The notes beneath the pieces were generated by a model. That model saw nothing but the letters and a program-made list of their open reading frames with translations. It had not been told where the DNA came from and searched no databases. Below are positions 1 through 6,326 of a stretch of DNA of 7,813 nt, one piece after another. This DNA comes from UBA3775 sp051877895 (GTDB taxonomy: Bacteria > Bacillota > Clostridia > Lachnospirales > Lachnospiraceae). The first letter of the stretch is position 1; every line of letters starts with the position of its first letter. The stretch spans positions 1 to 7,813 of the forward strand of contig JBJEJI010000079.1 of the NCBI GenBank assembly GCA_051877895.1, given 5' to 3'. Made by a program: the position numbers and the translations under genes.

Positions 1-518
1 GCACCTGAAAAGAGATCACAAAGCTTTTCAAGAAAATTAACAAGATCATAGGAAGCACCGCTGTCAAGCCAGTCCAGAAGAATACCTATAAAAGTACATT
101 TGTAATACCGGATAAGGATTTCTTTATTATCATCAGAAATGGAAAAATTTCCCGCAGTATTTTCAACATAAGAACGAATAATGTGAAATCCCATTCGGTC
201 CAGATATCCTAACAAAGAATCCTTTTGAGCAGAGCGGTACAGGTGCAAAAAGGCTTTTTTTCTTTTCATACATTCGTTTGCCATATAAGTCAGACAATTG
301 ACAGGGGAACCAAAGATTCCCTGGTTTTTAATCACTTCGTCCATCCAGTCTTCTACAGAGTTTTCTGCAAGAGAAGGGATATCCTGAAAATGGTAATAAA
401 AGGTGTTCCGGTTTACTTTGCACCGGTTCACGATATCCTGAACTGTGATTTTATTATATGGTTTTTCTTCCAACAGCTGCCAGAAGGTGTCAACTATCAA
501 TTCTTTTGTGCGGTTCAT
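1..518 (-). CDS. TetR/AcrR-family transcriptional regulator (3' end cut by window edge)
   Basis: Reading leftward from the ATG at 518-516 gives 172 codons without a stop before the window edge, so the C-terminus is missing; family members are usually about 180-200 residues. The N-terminal DNA-binding domain is plain: a helix-turn-helix at about residues 24-44 containing ITVQDIVNRCKVNRNTFYYH, where the (N/R)xTFYYHF end is the TetR recognition-helix signature. Residues 50-172 are helical and resemble the ligand-binding half of DhaS-like TetR proteins, with an 'FIGILLDWLDSG' segment near 143-154. AGGAG at 526-530 lies 7 bases upstream of the ATG and supports this start. The gene is divergent from the rightward operon starting at 634, with a 115-base shared spacer, so it is probably an autoregulator that also controls that operon (inference). 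The ligand is unknown. Confidence 0.9.
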   Translation of the reverse strand, partial: MNRTKELIVDTFWQLLEEKPYNKITVQDIVNRCKVNRNTFYYHFQDIPSLAENSVEDWMDEVIKNQGIFGSPVNCLTYMANECMKRKKAFLHLYRSAQKDSLLGYLDRMGFHIIRSYVENTAGNFSISDDNKEILIRYYKCTFIGILLDWLDSGASYDLVNFLEKLCDLFSG

Positions 519-527
519 ATAAATGCT

Positions 528-558
528 CCTGTCTGTTTTGTACATAAAATTATACAGG
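528..558. promoter_or_regulatory. Candidate TetR operator: 31-bp imperfect palindrome
   Basis: The arms CCTGTCTGTTTT (528-539) and AAATTATACAGG (547-558) match in 9 of 12 inverted positions (pattern CCTGTnTnnTTT / AAAnnAnACAGG) around a 7-base centre. The element covers the TetR gene's -10 box and expected start site and abuts its ribosome binding site, where an autorepressor would block initiation. It lies about 75 bases upstream of the first gene of the divergent operon. For that operon no convincing promoter is visible; the best weak candidates are TTGCCT (568-573) with AATATT (591-596), spacer 17, or a lone TAAAAT at 580-585. Binding by the adjacent TetR protein is inferred from position and symmetry only. 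Confidence 0.45.
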
Positions 559-577
559 ATAATGAGTTTGCCTGCAA
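549..577 (-). promoter_or_regulatory. Sigma-70-type promoter of the TetR regulator
   Basis: On the minus strand a perfect TATAAT -10 box (549-554) lies exactly 17 bases downstream of TTGCAG (572-577), a 4/6 match to the -35 consensus. Transcription would start near 542, leaving a short leader of about two dozen bases that includes the AGGAG ribosome binding site. The box positions are seen directly; promoter activity is inferred. Confidence 0.6.
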
Positions 578-633
578 TGTAAAATAGAAGAATATTTCAT
601 TTGGAATAAAAGTCAGGAAAGGAAGTTTACAAG

Positions 634-882
634 ATGGAAAAAATGTCAGATGGTTTGAAAAAAGTAATATTGGCAGGGATTGGAGCTATGGCTGTGACTG
701 CAGAAAAATCAAAGGATATTCTGGATGAACTGGTCAAAAGAGGAGAATTGACTGTGGAACAGGGAAAAATCCTGAACCAGGAATTAAAGCACAATATAAA
801 AGAAACGATAAAAGAAAGAAAAGAAGAAACGGATGACTTTGAAATGTCGGAAGAATCCGGTGAGAATAATGAAGGAAAATAG
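634..882 (+). CDS. Small phasin-like coiled-coil protein
   Basis: An 82-residue protein. Residues 7-25 form a mildly hydrophobic, alanine/glycine-containing helix (VILAGIGAMAVTAEKS). An amphipathic helical region follows with the pattern DILDELVKRGELTVEQGKIL at about 27-46, and the tail at 50-82 is highly charged with alternating K and E. The 'ELVKRGELTxEQG' pattern resembles the phasin (PhaF/PhaI-like) superfamily, short proteins that coat polyhydroxyalkanoate granules. No PHA synthesis gene is present here, so a storage-granule role is not supported; it may instead be a helper or membrane-surface partner of the kinase encoded next. The start is supported by GGAAAGGAAG, with 8 bases between GGAAG and the ATG. 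Its end overlaps the start of the UbiB-like gene by 14 nt, suggesting translational coupling. The family call is from pattern resemblance only. Confidence 0.75.
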   Translation: MEKMSDGLKKVILAGIGAMAVTAEKSKDILDELVKRGELTVEQGKILNQELKHNIKETIKERKEETDDFEMSEESGENNEGK

Positions 883-2452
883 TATAAAAAAGGATACCAG
901 AGAACGACTGCACGAGATTAATGGTATTCTGCACAAATATGAAATCGGGAAGGGAATGAGCCCGGAAAAATTACGAAAGATTTTCGAAGAATTGGGGCCG
1001 ACCTATGTAAAGCTGGGACAGATTTTATCCCTGCATTCTGATATTCTTCCGAAAACATATTGTGAGGAATTAATGAAACTCCAATCAAATGTAACCCCTA
1101 TGTCTTTCGATGAAGTAAAGACAGTGATCGAAACTTCTTATGGATATTCCTGGCAGAAAGCATTTTTAACTATCGATGAAAAACCGTTGGGTTCTGCATC
1201 TATTGCACAGGTACATAAGGCAATTCTAAACACGGGGGAAAGTGTAGTAGTCAAAGTACAGAGAAACAGAATTCATGAGATTATGGAACAGGATATCCAG
1301 CTCTTGAGGAAAGCAGTTCGTCTGATTCCACCGGTAAAACTAAGGGAAACAGTAGATTTTGGTATGGTACTGGACGAATTATGGACGGTTGCACAGGAAG
1401 AGATGGATTTTTTGAAAGAAGCCTCTAACATGGAGGAATTTTCACGGTGTAATCAGGAAGTGGCTTTTGTGCGTACTCCTGTTCTTTATCGGGATTATAC
1501 CACTTCACATGTTCTGGTGATGGAATATATTGATGGGTTTGCAGTGGATGATAAGGAGAAGCTGATTAAAAACGGATACGACCTTGAGGAGATTGGAAGT
1601 AAATTGGTAGATAATTTTATCTGTCAGGTTATGGAAGACGGTTTTTTCCATGCAGATCCGCACCCTGGAAATATTCGGATATGTGGCGGGAAGATTGTCT
1701 GGATTGATATGGGAATGATGGGAAGATTGACCAGTCATGATCAGAAAGCAATTCGTCAAGCGGTTCGGGGAGTTGCTTCCGGAAACTGCCAGATCATACA
1801 GGAAGCAGTCTTGTCTTTGGGAGATTTTCGTGGAAAACCGGACAAGGAGCGGCTGAATGAGGATATTTCTTCTCTGCTGTCCCGATATGGGACGATGGAG
1901 CTTGGAAGCATTGATATGGCAGAAGTATTAGAGGACCTGATCAATGTAATGAAAGAAAACTATATTTCGCTTCCTCATGGACTAACTATGCTTGCCCGTG
2001 GGTTGACGACCTTAAAAGGAGTTCTGGCAGATATCAGCCCCCAGATTAGTATGGCAGAAATTGCTGAAAATAGAATCCGTTCAGATTTCCTGAAGAATTT
2101 TGACTTGAGGAAGGAACTGAAAAAAGAAGGAAAATGGATTGGTCGCTCGGTCAATTCTGCTATTAATCTCCCGATTATGATGGCAGATATCCTGCAGAAA
2201 TATGAAAATGGCCAGACAGGGTTAAATCTGGACTTTCGGATGGAAAAAGAATCATCGGAATTATTACGTCGTCTGGTTCGGAATATTGTGATGGGATTGT
2301 GGGTGACAGCCCTTCTGATCAGCTCCAGTATCCTGTGCATGACAGATATGGAACCGAAAATTATGGGGATACCGTTTCTTGGCATACTGGGATATCTTTC
2401 TGCAGTATCAATCATGGTCTATGTAGTAATTCATCATTTTCGGTCAAAATAA
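869..2452 (+). CDS. ABC1/UbiB (AarF)-family atypical protein kinase, membrane-anchored
   Basis: A 527-residue protein from the ATG at 869, preceded by GGTGAG with 5 bases to the ATG. The open frame reaches back to 833, but that start would lie inside the upstream gene and has no binding site. All ABC1/COQ8/UbiB hallmarks are present: KxGQ motif (K48-Q51), the A/S-rich nucleotide loop PLGSASIAQVH (106-116), the catalytic lysine in VVVKV (K129), ExD (E178, D180), hinge VLVMEYIDG (215-223), catalytic HADPHPGN (261-268) and DMG in place of DFG (280-282). Two hydrophobic helices close the protein (about 472-491 and 500-522), as in UbiB. Characterised relatives act as lipid-linked ATPases supporting quinone synthesis. 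No quinone gene is present here, and fermentative clostridia generally lack ubiquinone, so the role is open. It is the second gene of the operon, followed by a 69-nt gap. Confidence 0.95.
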   Translation: MKENSIKKDTRERLHEINGILHKYEIGKGMSPEKLRKIFEELGPTYVKLGQILSLHSDILPKTYCEELMKLQSNVTPMSFDEVKTVIETSYGYSWQKAFLTIDEKPLGSASIAQVHKAILNTGESVVVKVQRNRIHEIMEQDIQLLRKAVRLIPPVKLRETVDFGMVLDELWTVAQEEMDFLKEASNMEEFSRCNQEVAFVRTPVLYRDYTTSHVLVMEYIDGFAVDDKEKLIKNGYDLEEIGSKLVDNFICQVMEDGFFHADPHPGNIRICGGKIVWIDMGMMGRLTSHDQKAIRQAVRGVASGNCQIIQEAVLSLGDFRGKPDKERLNEDISSLLSRYGTMELGSIDMAEVLEDLINVMKENYISLPHGLTMLARGLTTLKGVLADISPQISMAEIAENRIRSDFLKNFDLRKELKKEGKWIGRSVNSAINLPIMMADILQKYENGQTGLNLDFRMEKESSELLRRLVRNIVMGLWVTALLISSSILCMTDMEPKIMGIPFLGILGYLSAVSIMVYVVIHHFRSK

Positions 2453-2464
2453 ACGTGAAAATCT

Positions 2465-2478
2465 GGACAGGGATGTCC
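2465..2478 (+). other. Short hairpin with GNRA-type loop between operon genes
   Basis: GGACA (2465-2469) and TGTCC (2474-2478) form a perfect 5-bp stem closing a GGGA tetraloop. It sits in the only sizeable gap of the operon, 12 bases after the UbiB-like stop codon. There is no following T run, so it is not a terminator; a minor role in transcript processing or stability is possible. Confidence 0.25.
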
Positions 2479-2521
2479 TCTGGAAAAGAGATATACGAAA
2501 CAAGAGAAGGTGAATATTAAT

Positions 2522-3472
2522 ATGAAAAATTTAGTATTAGACAGTCCTGAAAGACAGCATGTCATTGGGCTTCCACGTGCCCTCCTCTATTTTAGGTATG
2601 GGGTTTTGTGGGACAGTTTTTTCACTTCTCTTGGTGAGAAGGTTATCGTTAGCGTACCGACAAATAAAGAAATCGTACAGCTTGGGTCAGAAGTCGCAAT
2701 TGACGAAAGCTGTCTGTCATTAAAAATATTTCTTGGACATGTAAGAAGCCTGATTGGAAAATGCGATTATATTCTTGTACCACGTATCAGTAATTTTGGA
2801 CGCCAGCGGAATATGTGTACCCGTTTTGAAGCTTTATATGACCTTGTATGTAATACGTTTCGTGAAACAGGACAAAAATTTATCGGATATAATATTGCAG
2901 TTTCTAAAAAAATGACAGAAGAAGATGCTTTTATGGATCTTGGTCGGAAACTTGGCTTTTCTAAAAAAGAAATAAAAAAGTCATATCGTCTCGCACAGGA
3001 GATGGACAATTCATACTGGAAGGAACAGATAAAAAAACAGGAACAATTACTAAAAAAAGACCAGATTAAGATTATGGTTGCTGCACACAGTTATATTGTG
3101 GAAGATGCATATTTTGGAAAACCAGTCATGGATTATCTGAACCAGCTTGGAATTGTACCTGTACGTGCAGATCTTGTAAATCGTAAGGAAGCACTGAAAC
3201 AATCATTAAAGGTTTCCCCGACCTTAAAATGGGAAATGAACCGGGAAATTGTGGGAAGCCTTCAAATGCACAGGAAAAAAATAGATGGGATCATTCTTCT
3301 CAGTGCATTTCCATGTGGACCAGATTCCATGGTAAATGAGATGATTGTACGGGAATTCCGGGATATTCCGGTATTAAATCTTGTGGTGGATGGTCAAAAT
3401 GGAACAGCTGGGGTTGAAACGAGGTTGGAAAGCTTTGTTGATATCTTAAGGTTTAAGAAAGGGGATTTGTAA
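2522..3472 (+). CDS. DUF2229/COG3580-type acyl-CoA dehydratase activase-related protein
   Basis: A 316-residue protein. I chose the ATG at 2522 because AGAAGGTGA sits about 8 bases upstream; an alternative GTG at 2510 lies inside that binding site. The N-terminus IGLPRALLYFRYGVLWDSFF (15-34) followed by DESCLSLKIFLGHV (61-74) is the DUF2229 signature. Cysteines at 64, 81, 99 and 265 (the last in FPCGPDSM) fall where the family carries conserved ones and may bind an iron-sulfur cluster. The C-terminus has AGVETRLESFVDIL (296-309). In giant fused activases of anaerobes this domain lies between the BadF-type ATPase and an HgdB-like module; here it is a separate gene overlapping the HgdB-like gene by one base (TAATG). 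The likely role is a subunit receiving electrons from the activase. The substrate is unknown. Confidence 0.85.
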   Translation: MKNLVLDSPERQHVIGLPRALLYFRYGVLWDSFFTSLGEKVIVSVPTNKEIVQLGSEVAIDESCLSLKIFLGHVRSLIGKCDYILVPRISNFGRQRNMCTRFEALYDLVCNTFRETGQKFIGYNIAVSKKMTEEDAFMDLGRKLGFSKKEIKKSYRLAQEMDNSYWKEQIKKQEQLLKKDQIKIMVAAHSYIVEDAYFGKPVMDYLNQLGIVPVRADLVNRKEALKQSLKVSPTLKWEMNREIVGSLQMHRKKIDGIILLSAFPCGPDSMVNEMIVREFRDIPVLNLVVDGQNGTAGVETRLESFVDILRFKKGDL

Positions 3473-4536
3473 TGGAAAAGAAAAAAGTAGCATTCCCCCT
3501 ATTCGGGCATTATAACCTGTGTATTAAGTATTTTGTGGAACAGGCTCTGGAAGCAGAATATATCCTTCAGCCGCCTATGACAAACCAGACGATTGCTGTT
3601 GGATCCAGATATAGTCCGGATTCTGTATGTACACCATTCAAAAGTTCGCTTGGCAGTTTGATTGATGCTCTTGATGCAGGGGCAGATACTTTAATTATGA
3701 CTATGGGATTATGCAGGCTGGGTTATTATGGGGAATTACAGGAAAAAATACTCCGGGATCTTGGATATGAATTTGAATTTATCAATCTTTCGGAATATTC
3801 TACAGGTGATCCCAGAGACTATGTAAAGGCCCTTCGAAGGATCAATCCCAAAGCTTCTATTGCCCACATGACAAGGATTGGTGCTGAAACATTAAAAATG
3901 TTGTCCTTTTTGGACGAGACGGAGGCAGAATACTATAAGAACTGTGGATTTGAACTGCACCGTGGGGATATGAAAAATGCATGGAATCGTTTTTTGATTT
4001 CTATGCAGACGGCCCAGACATTTCATGATATTGAAGCTGCTTACCATACAGTGCGTAGGGATTTTTCGGAAATACCACTGAAAAAACCAGAGTTACCTTT
4101 GAAAGTGGGAATAGTAGGGGAATATTTTACCGCAGTAGATGATTTTTCTAATAATCATTTAGAACAGAAGCTGGCAGATATGGGTGTGGAGGTTCACAGA
4201 TGGATGAGTGTAACAAATCGGAATCTCCATTATCATGGAAATAATTTAAGTGTTGGGATTCGCGAATACTGCGAATATGAAATGGGGCCTACCTCGACTG
4301 CAAATATATGGTGTGCCAAGCATTATGCATCTCATGGCTTTAACGGCATTATCCATGCGAAGTCATCTGGCTGTACCCCAGAGATAGATATTATGCCTGT
4401 TCTTCAAAATATCAGCCGTGACTATAAGGTTCCTGTGCTCTATCTTTCTTATGGTTCACAGACCAGTGATACTGGGCTGGATACCCGTCTGGAGGCTTTT
4501 TATGACATGATATCCATGAGAAAACAGGAGGTATAG
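3472..4536 (+). CDS. 2-hydroxyacyl-CoA dehydratase (HgdB/COG3581)-like protein
   Basis: A 354-residue protein, translated from an ATG overlapping the previous stop (TAATG), with AAAGGGG 8 bases upstream. It resembles COG3581 and the C-terminal module of giant fused activases: DSVCTPFKSSLGS (50-62, C53), GLCRLGYYGE (79-88, C81), VGIVGEYF (212-219) and SSGCTPEIDIMP (298-309, C301), ending in GLDTRLEAFYDM (335-346). Further cysteines are at 17, 158, 267 and 281. In characterised HgdB-type dehydratases and the double-cubane cluster proteins, cysteines of such subunits ligate Fe-S clusters that take a low-potential electron from the activase. Which cysteines act here cannot be told from sequence alone. 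The ending matches that of the preceding DUF2229 protein, pointing to paralogous subunits, perhaps a heterodimer. The substrate is not predictable; no CoA-transferase or other catabolic gene is nearby. Confidence 0.85.
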   Translation: MEKKKVAFPLFGHYNLCIKYFVEQALEAEYILQPPMTNQTIAVGSRYSPDSVCTPFKSSLGSLIDALDAGADTLIMTMGLCRLGYYGELQEKILRDLGYEFEFINLSEYSTGDPRDYVKALRRINPKASIAHMTRIGAETLKMLSFLDETEAEYYKNCGFELHRGDMKNAWNRFLISMQTAQTFHDIEAAYHTVRRDFSEIPLKKPELPLKVGIVGEYFTAVDDFSNNHLEQKLADMGVEVHRWMSVTNRNLHYHGNNLSVGIREYCEYEMGPTSTANIWCAKHYASHGFNGIIHAKSSGCTPEIDIMPVLQNISRDYKVPVLYLSYGSQTSDTGLDTRLEAFYDMISMRKQEV

Positions 4537-4538
4537 AA

Positions 4539-5495
4539 ATGCAGGAGGCATATCTTGGTATTGATATCGGTTCTATTTCCACAAAAGGTGTAATCATAGA
4601 CGAACAGGACAAGATTCTTTCCAGTGCTTATATTTGGACGGAAGGTGATCCGATTGGGGCATCCAAAAAGCTGATTCGCCTTTTGGAGGAACAGTTTGAT
4701 CAATCCAATTACACAATTACTGCCACTGGCACCACGGGAAGTGCAAGGAAACTTGTGGGTGATATGGTGGGTGCTACGGTTGTAAAAAATGAAATTACAG
4801 CCCATGCAATTGGAACTACAACTTTTTATCCTGATGTACGTACGATTCTGGAAATTGGTGGACAGGATTCGAAAATAATCCTGGTAGAAAATGGAGTGGC
4901 TGTGGACTATGCCATGAATACTCTATGTGCAGCCGGAACAGGTGCATTTTTAAGCAGCCAGTCTAAAAGGCTCGGTGTGGATGTGGAGGATTTTGGAAAA
5001 ATAGCTCTGAAATCCAAGCATCCAACGCAGATTGCTGCAAGATGTACTGTTTTTGCAGAATCAGATCTTGTTCATAAGATTCAAATGGGGCATAAAAAGG
5101 AAGATATTATTGCAGGGCTCTGTCAGGCGGTTGCTGCGAATTATCTGAATAATGTGGGTAAAGGGAAAAGAATCCAGCCCCCCATTGTTTTTCAAGGTGG
5201 TGTTAGTAAAAATATTGGTGTAGTGGAGGCATTTAAAAGAGCCTTGGAATGTGATATTCTTGTTGATCAAAATGGCCATTTGATGGGAGCACTGGGAATA
5301 GCCATTCTGGCTCGAAGGATGGCTGATCGGAGAACGTTTGATTTTTCTGTGAAAGATAAAACGTTTCAGACACGGGAAGTGAACTGCGGAAAATGTCCAA
5401 ATCATTGTGAAATAGTATGTATTTATAGAGATGGCGTTTTGATTGACGCATGGGGAAATCGCTGCGAAAAAGGTTCAATGAAAAGTATTAGGTAA
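4539..5495 (+). CDS. ATP-dependent acyl-CoA dehydratase activase (HgdC/BadF-BcrD type) with cysteine-rich tail
   Basis: A 318-residue protein with an excellent AGGAGG 7 bases before the ATG, 2 nt after the preceding gene. It is an ASKHA-fold ATPase: phosphate-1 loop GIDIGSISTKGV (7-18), TGTTGSAR (63-70), EIGGQDSK (105-112) and VFQGGVSKN (217-225). C130 (in LCAAGTGAF) and C169 (in AARCTVFAESD) are 39 residues apart, the same spacing as the two cysteines that hold the single intersubunit [4Fe-4S] cluster in the Acidaminococcus HgdC dimer (C127/C166). It should therefore hydrolyse ATP to inject a low-potential electron into partner proteins, presumably the two genes upstream. Classical HgdC is about 260 residues; this one has an extra tail of about 50 with C283, C286, C290, C294 and C309. 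Last gene of the operon. Confidence 0.93.
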   Translation: MQEAYLGIDIGSISTKGVIIDEQDKILSSAYIWTEGDPIGASKKLIRLLEEQFDQSNYTITATGTTGSARKLVGDMVGATVVKNEITAHAIGTTTFYPDVRTILEIGGQDSKIILVENGVAVDYAMNTLCAAGTGAFLSSQSKRLGVDVEDFGKIALKSKHPTQIAARCTVFAESDLVHKIQMGHKKEDIIAGLCQAVAANYLNNVGKGKRIQPPIVFQGGVSKNIGVVEAFKRALECDILVDQNGHLMGALGIAILARRMADRRTFDFSVKDKTFQTREVNCGKCPNHCEIVCIYRDGVLIDAWGNRCEKGSMKSIR

Positions 5496-5515
5496 TTAAG
5501 AATTGGATGATGAGT

Positions 5516-5558
5516 CGGATTGTTATGAAATAAAAAAGTATTATTTTGTAACAATCCG
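5516..5558. terminator. Long hairpin at the end of the dehydratase/activase operon
   Basis: CGGATTGTTA (5516-5525) pairs perfectly with TAACAATCCG (5549-5558). The stem continues inward through two G-U type pairs and six A-T pairs to 5533/5541, giving about 18 bp with a 7-base loop. It lies 20 bases after the activase stop, between convergent genes. Neither strand shows a clean T run after the stem, so it may be a weak bidirectional terminator or a 3' end stabiliser rather than a classical intrinsic terminator. Confidence 0.55.
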
Positions 5559-5602
5559 GCCATTTATGTATTTGCAAAGGGATGATAAAAGAAATCTATA
5601 TA

Positions 5603-6298
5603 TCATTCTTTTCTTCTCTTTTTATTTAAACAGTAATTTGTTGCTATAGAACCAACAGAAACAAGAATTCTACAAAACAGAACGATAAAAAACGTTACAG
5701 AAAACGGATTACTAAGTTCTGCTCCAAGCAAGGTTGTTGTAATAATGCTTAGCAGGGAACCACAGATGCCAGCTGTTAGATATAAACGGAAGTTTGTTCG
5801 GCAAGCTCCGAAGTACATACTGACAATATCTCCTGGTAGAAAACCGACGATTCTGGTAATAAAGCAGGCAAAAAAGATGTTTTCATTCTGATAGTGTGCA
5901 ACCTGTGCAGCCTTTGGGTATTTTATGCAAATTCTTTGGACAAGCTCTTCTCCACTGTATCGACCGATCCAGTAAGGAATGGTAATTGTAATTGAAAGAC
6001 CAACTGTACTTATTAAAACTGCTGGCAAAGGCGGAAAAAGAATTCCGCTTGCAAGATAGAGTATAGACAGTGGAAACACGATAGTAAAACTTTTTAAACC
6101 AAAAAACAGAAGCAGTATAATAGAGGCCAGTACTGTATTTTCTGGTGTGTAACGTAATATGGTTTTCACGGATAATGGTTCTCCTGATCTGCTAACTAAA
6201 ACGGAAAATATGATGGCGATCAGAAGTAATGCAAAAAGAGGAAGAAACTTTTTAATATTATTTTTTGGTGGCCTTTTATTACAATGAAATTCTTTCAT
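5603..6298 (-). CDS. TVP38/TMEM64 (SNARE-associated, DedA-like) membrane protein
   Basis: A 231-residue integral membrane protein with hydrophobic helices at about 17-36, 57-90 (probably including a re-entrant part), 92-113, 141-163, 172-195 and 200-222, and basic ends (NKRPPKNNIKK at 7-17, KKRRKE at 226-231). The family signature is FITRIVGFLPGDIVSMYFGA (146-165), with R149, P155, G156 and D157 as the expected key residues. Relatives are thought to act in lipid movement or ion-coupled transport in the membrane; no substrate can be named. An in-frame TGA two codons upstream makes the ATG at 6298 the first possible start. The only good ribosome binding site (AGGAG) is 14 bases away, which is unusually far. 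It follows the DUF308-like gene after 28 nt, so the two are probably co-transcribed. Confidence 0.88.
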   Translation of the reverse strand: MKEFHCNKRPPKNNIKKFLPLFALLLIAIIFSVLVSRSGEPLSVKTILRYTPENTVLASIILLLFFGLKSFTIVFPLSILYLASGILFPPLPAVLISTVGLSITITIPYWIGRYSGEELVQRICIKYPKAAQVAHYQNENIFFACFITRIVGFLPGDIVSMYFGACRTNFRLYLTAGICGSLLSIITTTLLGAELSNPFSVTFFIVLFCRILVSVGSIATNYCLNKKRRKE

Positions 6299-6326
6299 AA
6301 CTCAATAATCATCTCCTGCCCTGCGT
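6298..6326 (-). promoter_or_regulatory. Translation-initiation region between the two membrane-protein genes, with 5-codon minicistron
   Basis: In the short gap before the TVP38-like gene, AGGAG (6313-6317) immediately precedes an ATG at 6312-6310. That ATG opens a five-codon frame (MIIEL) whose TGA at 6297-6295 overlaps the TVP38 start as ATGA. This could couple or dampen translation of the downstream gene. The AGGAG is too close to the mini-ORF ATG for ideal use, so function is uncertain. Confidence 0.25.

Noticed and set aside
225..587. Rightward open frame of 120 codons
   Set aside because: It is the reverse shadow of the TetR gene; the minus strand reads a clear helix-turn-helix with its own promoter and ribosome binding site.
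833..868. Upstream extension of the UbiB-like protein
   Set aside because: It would lie within the phasin-like gene and has no ribosome binding site; the ATG at 869 has GGTGAG at good spacing and fits the family start.
1975..2415. Leftward open frame of 146 codons inside the UbiB-like gene
   Set aside because: The opposite strand carries all conserved kinase motifs in frame; this frame has no recognisable domain or binding site.
2299..2520. Small rightward frame spanning the end of the UbiB-like gene and the following gap
   Set aside because: It overlaps the C-terminal membrane helices of UbiB out of frame and has low-quality composition; the gap is better read as an operon spacer.
5061..5405. 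Leftward frames inside the activase gene
   Set aside because: They are shadows of the strongly conserved HgdC-type sequence on the plus strand.
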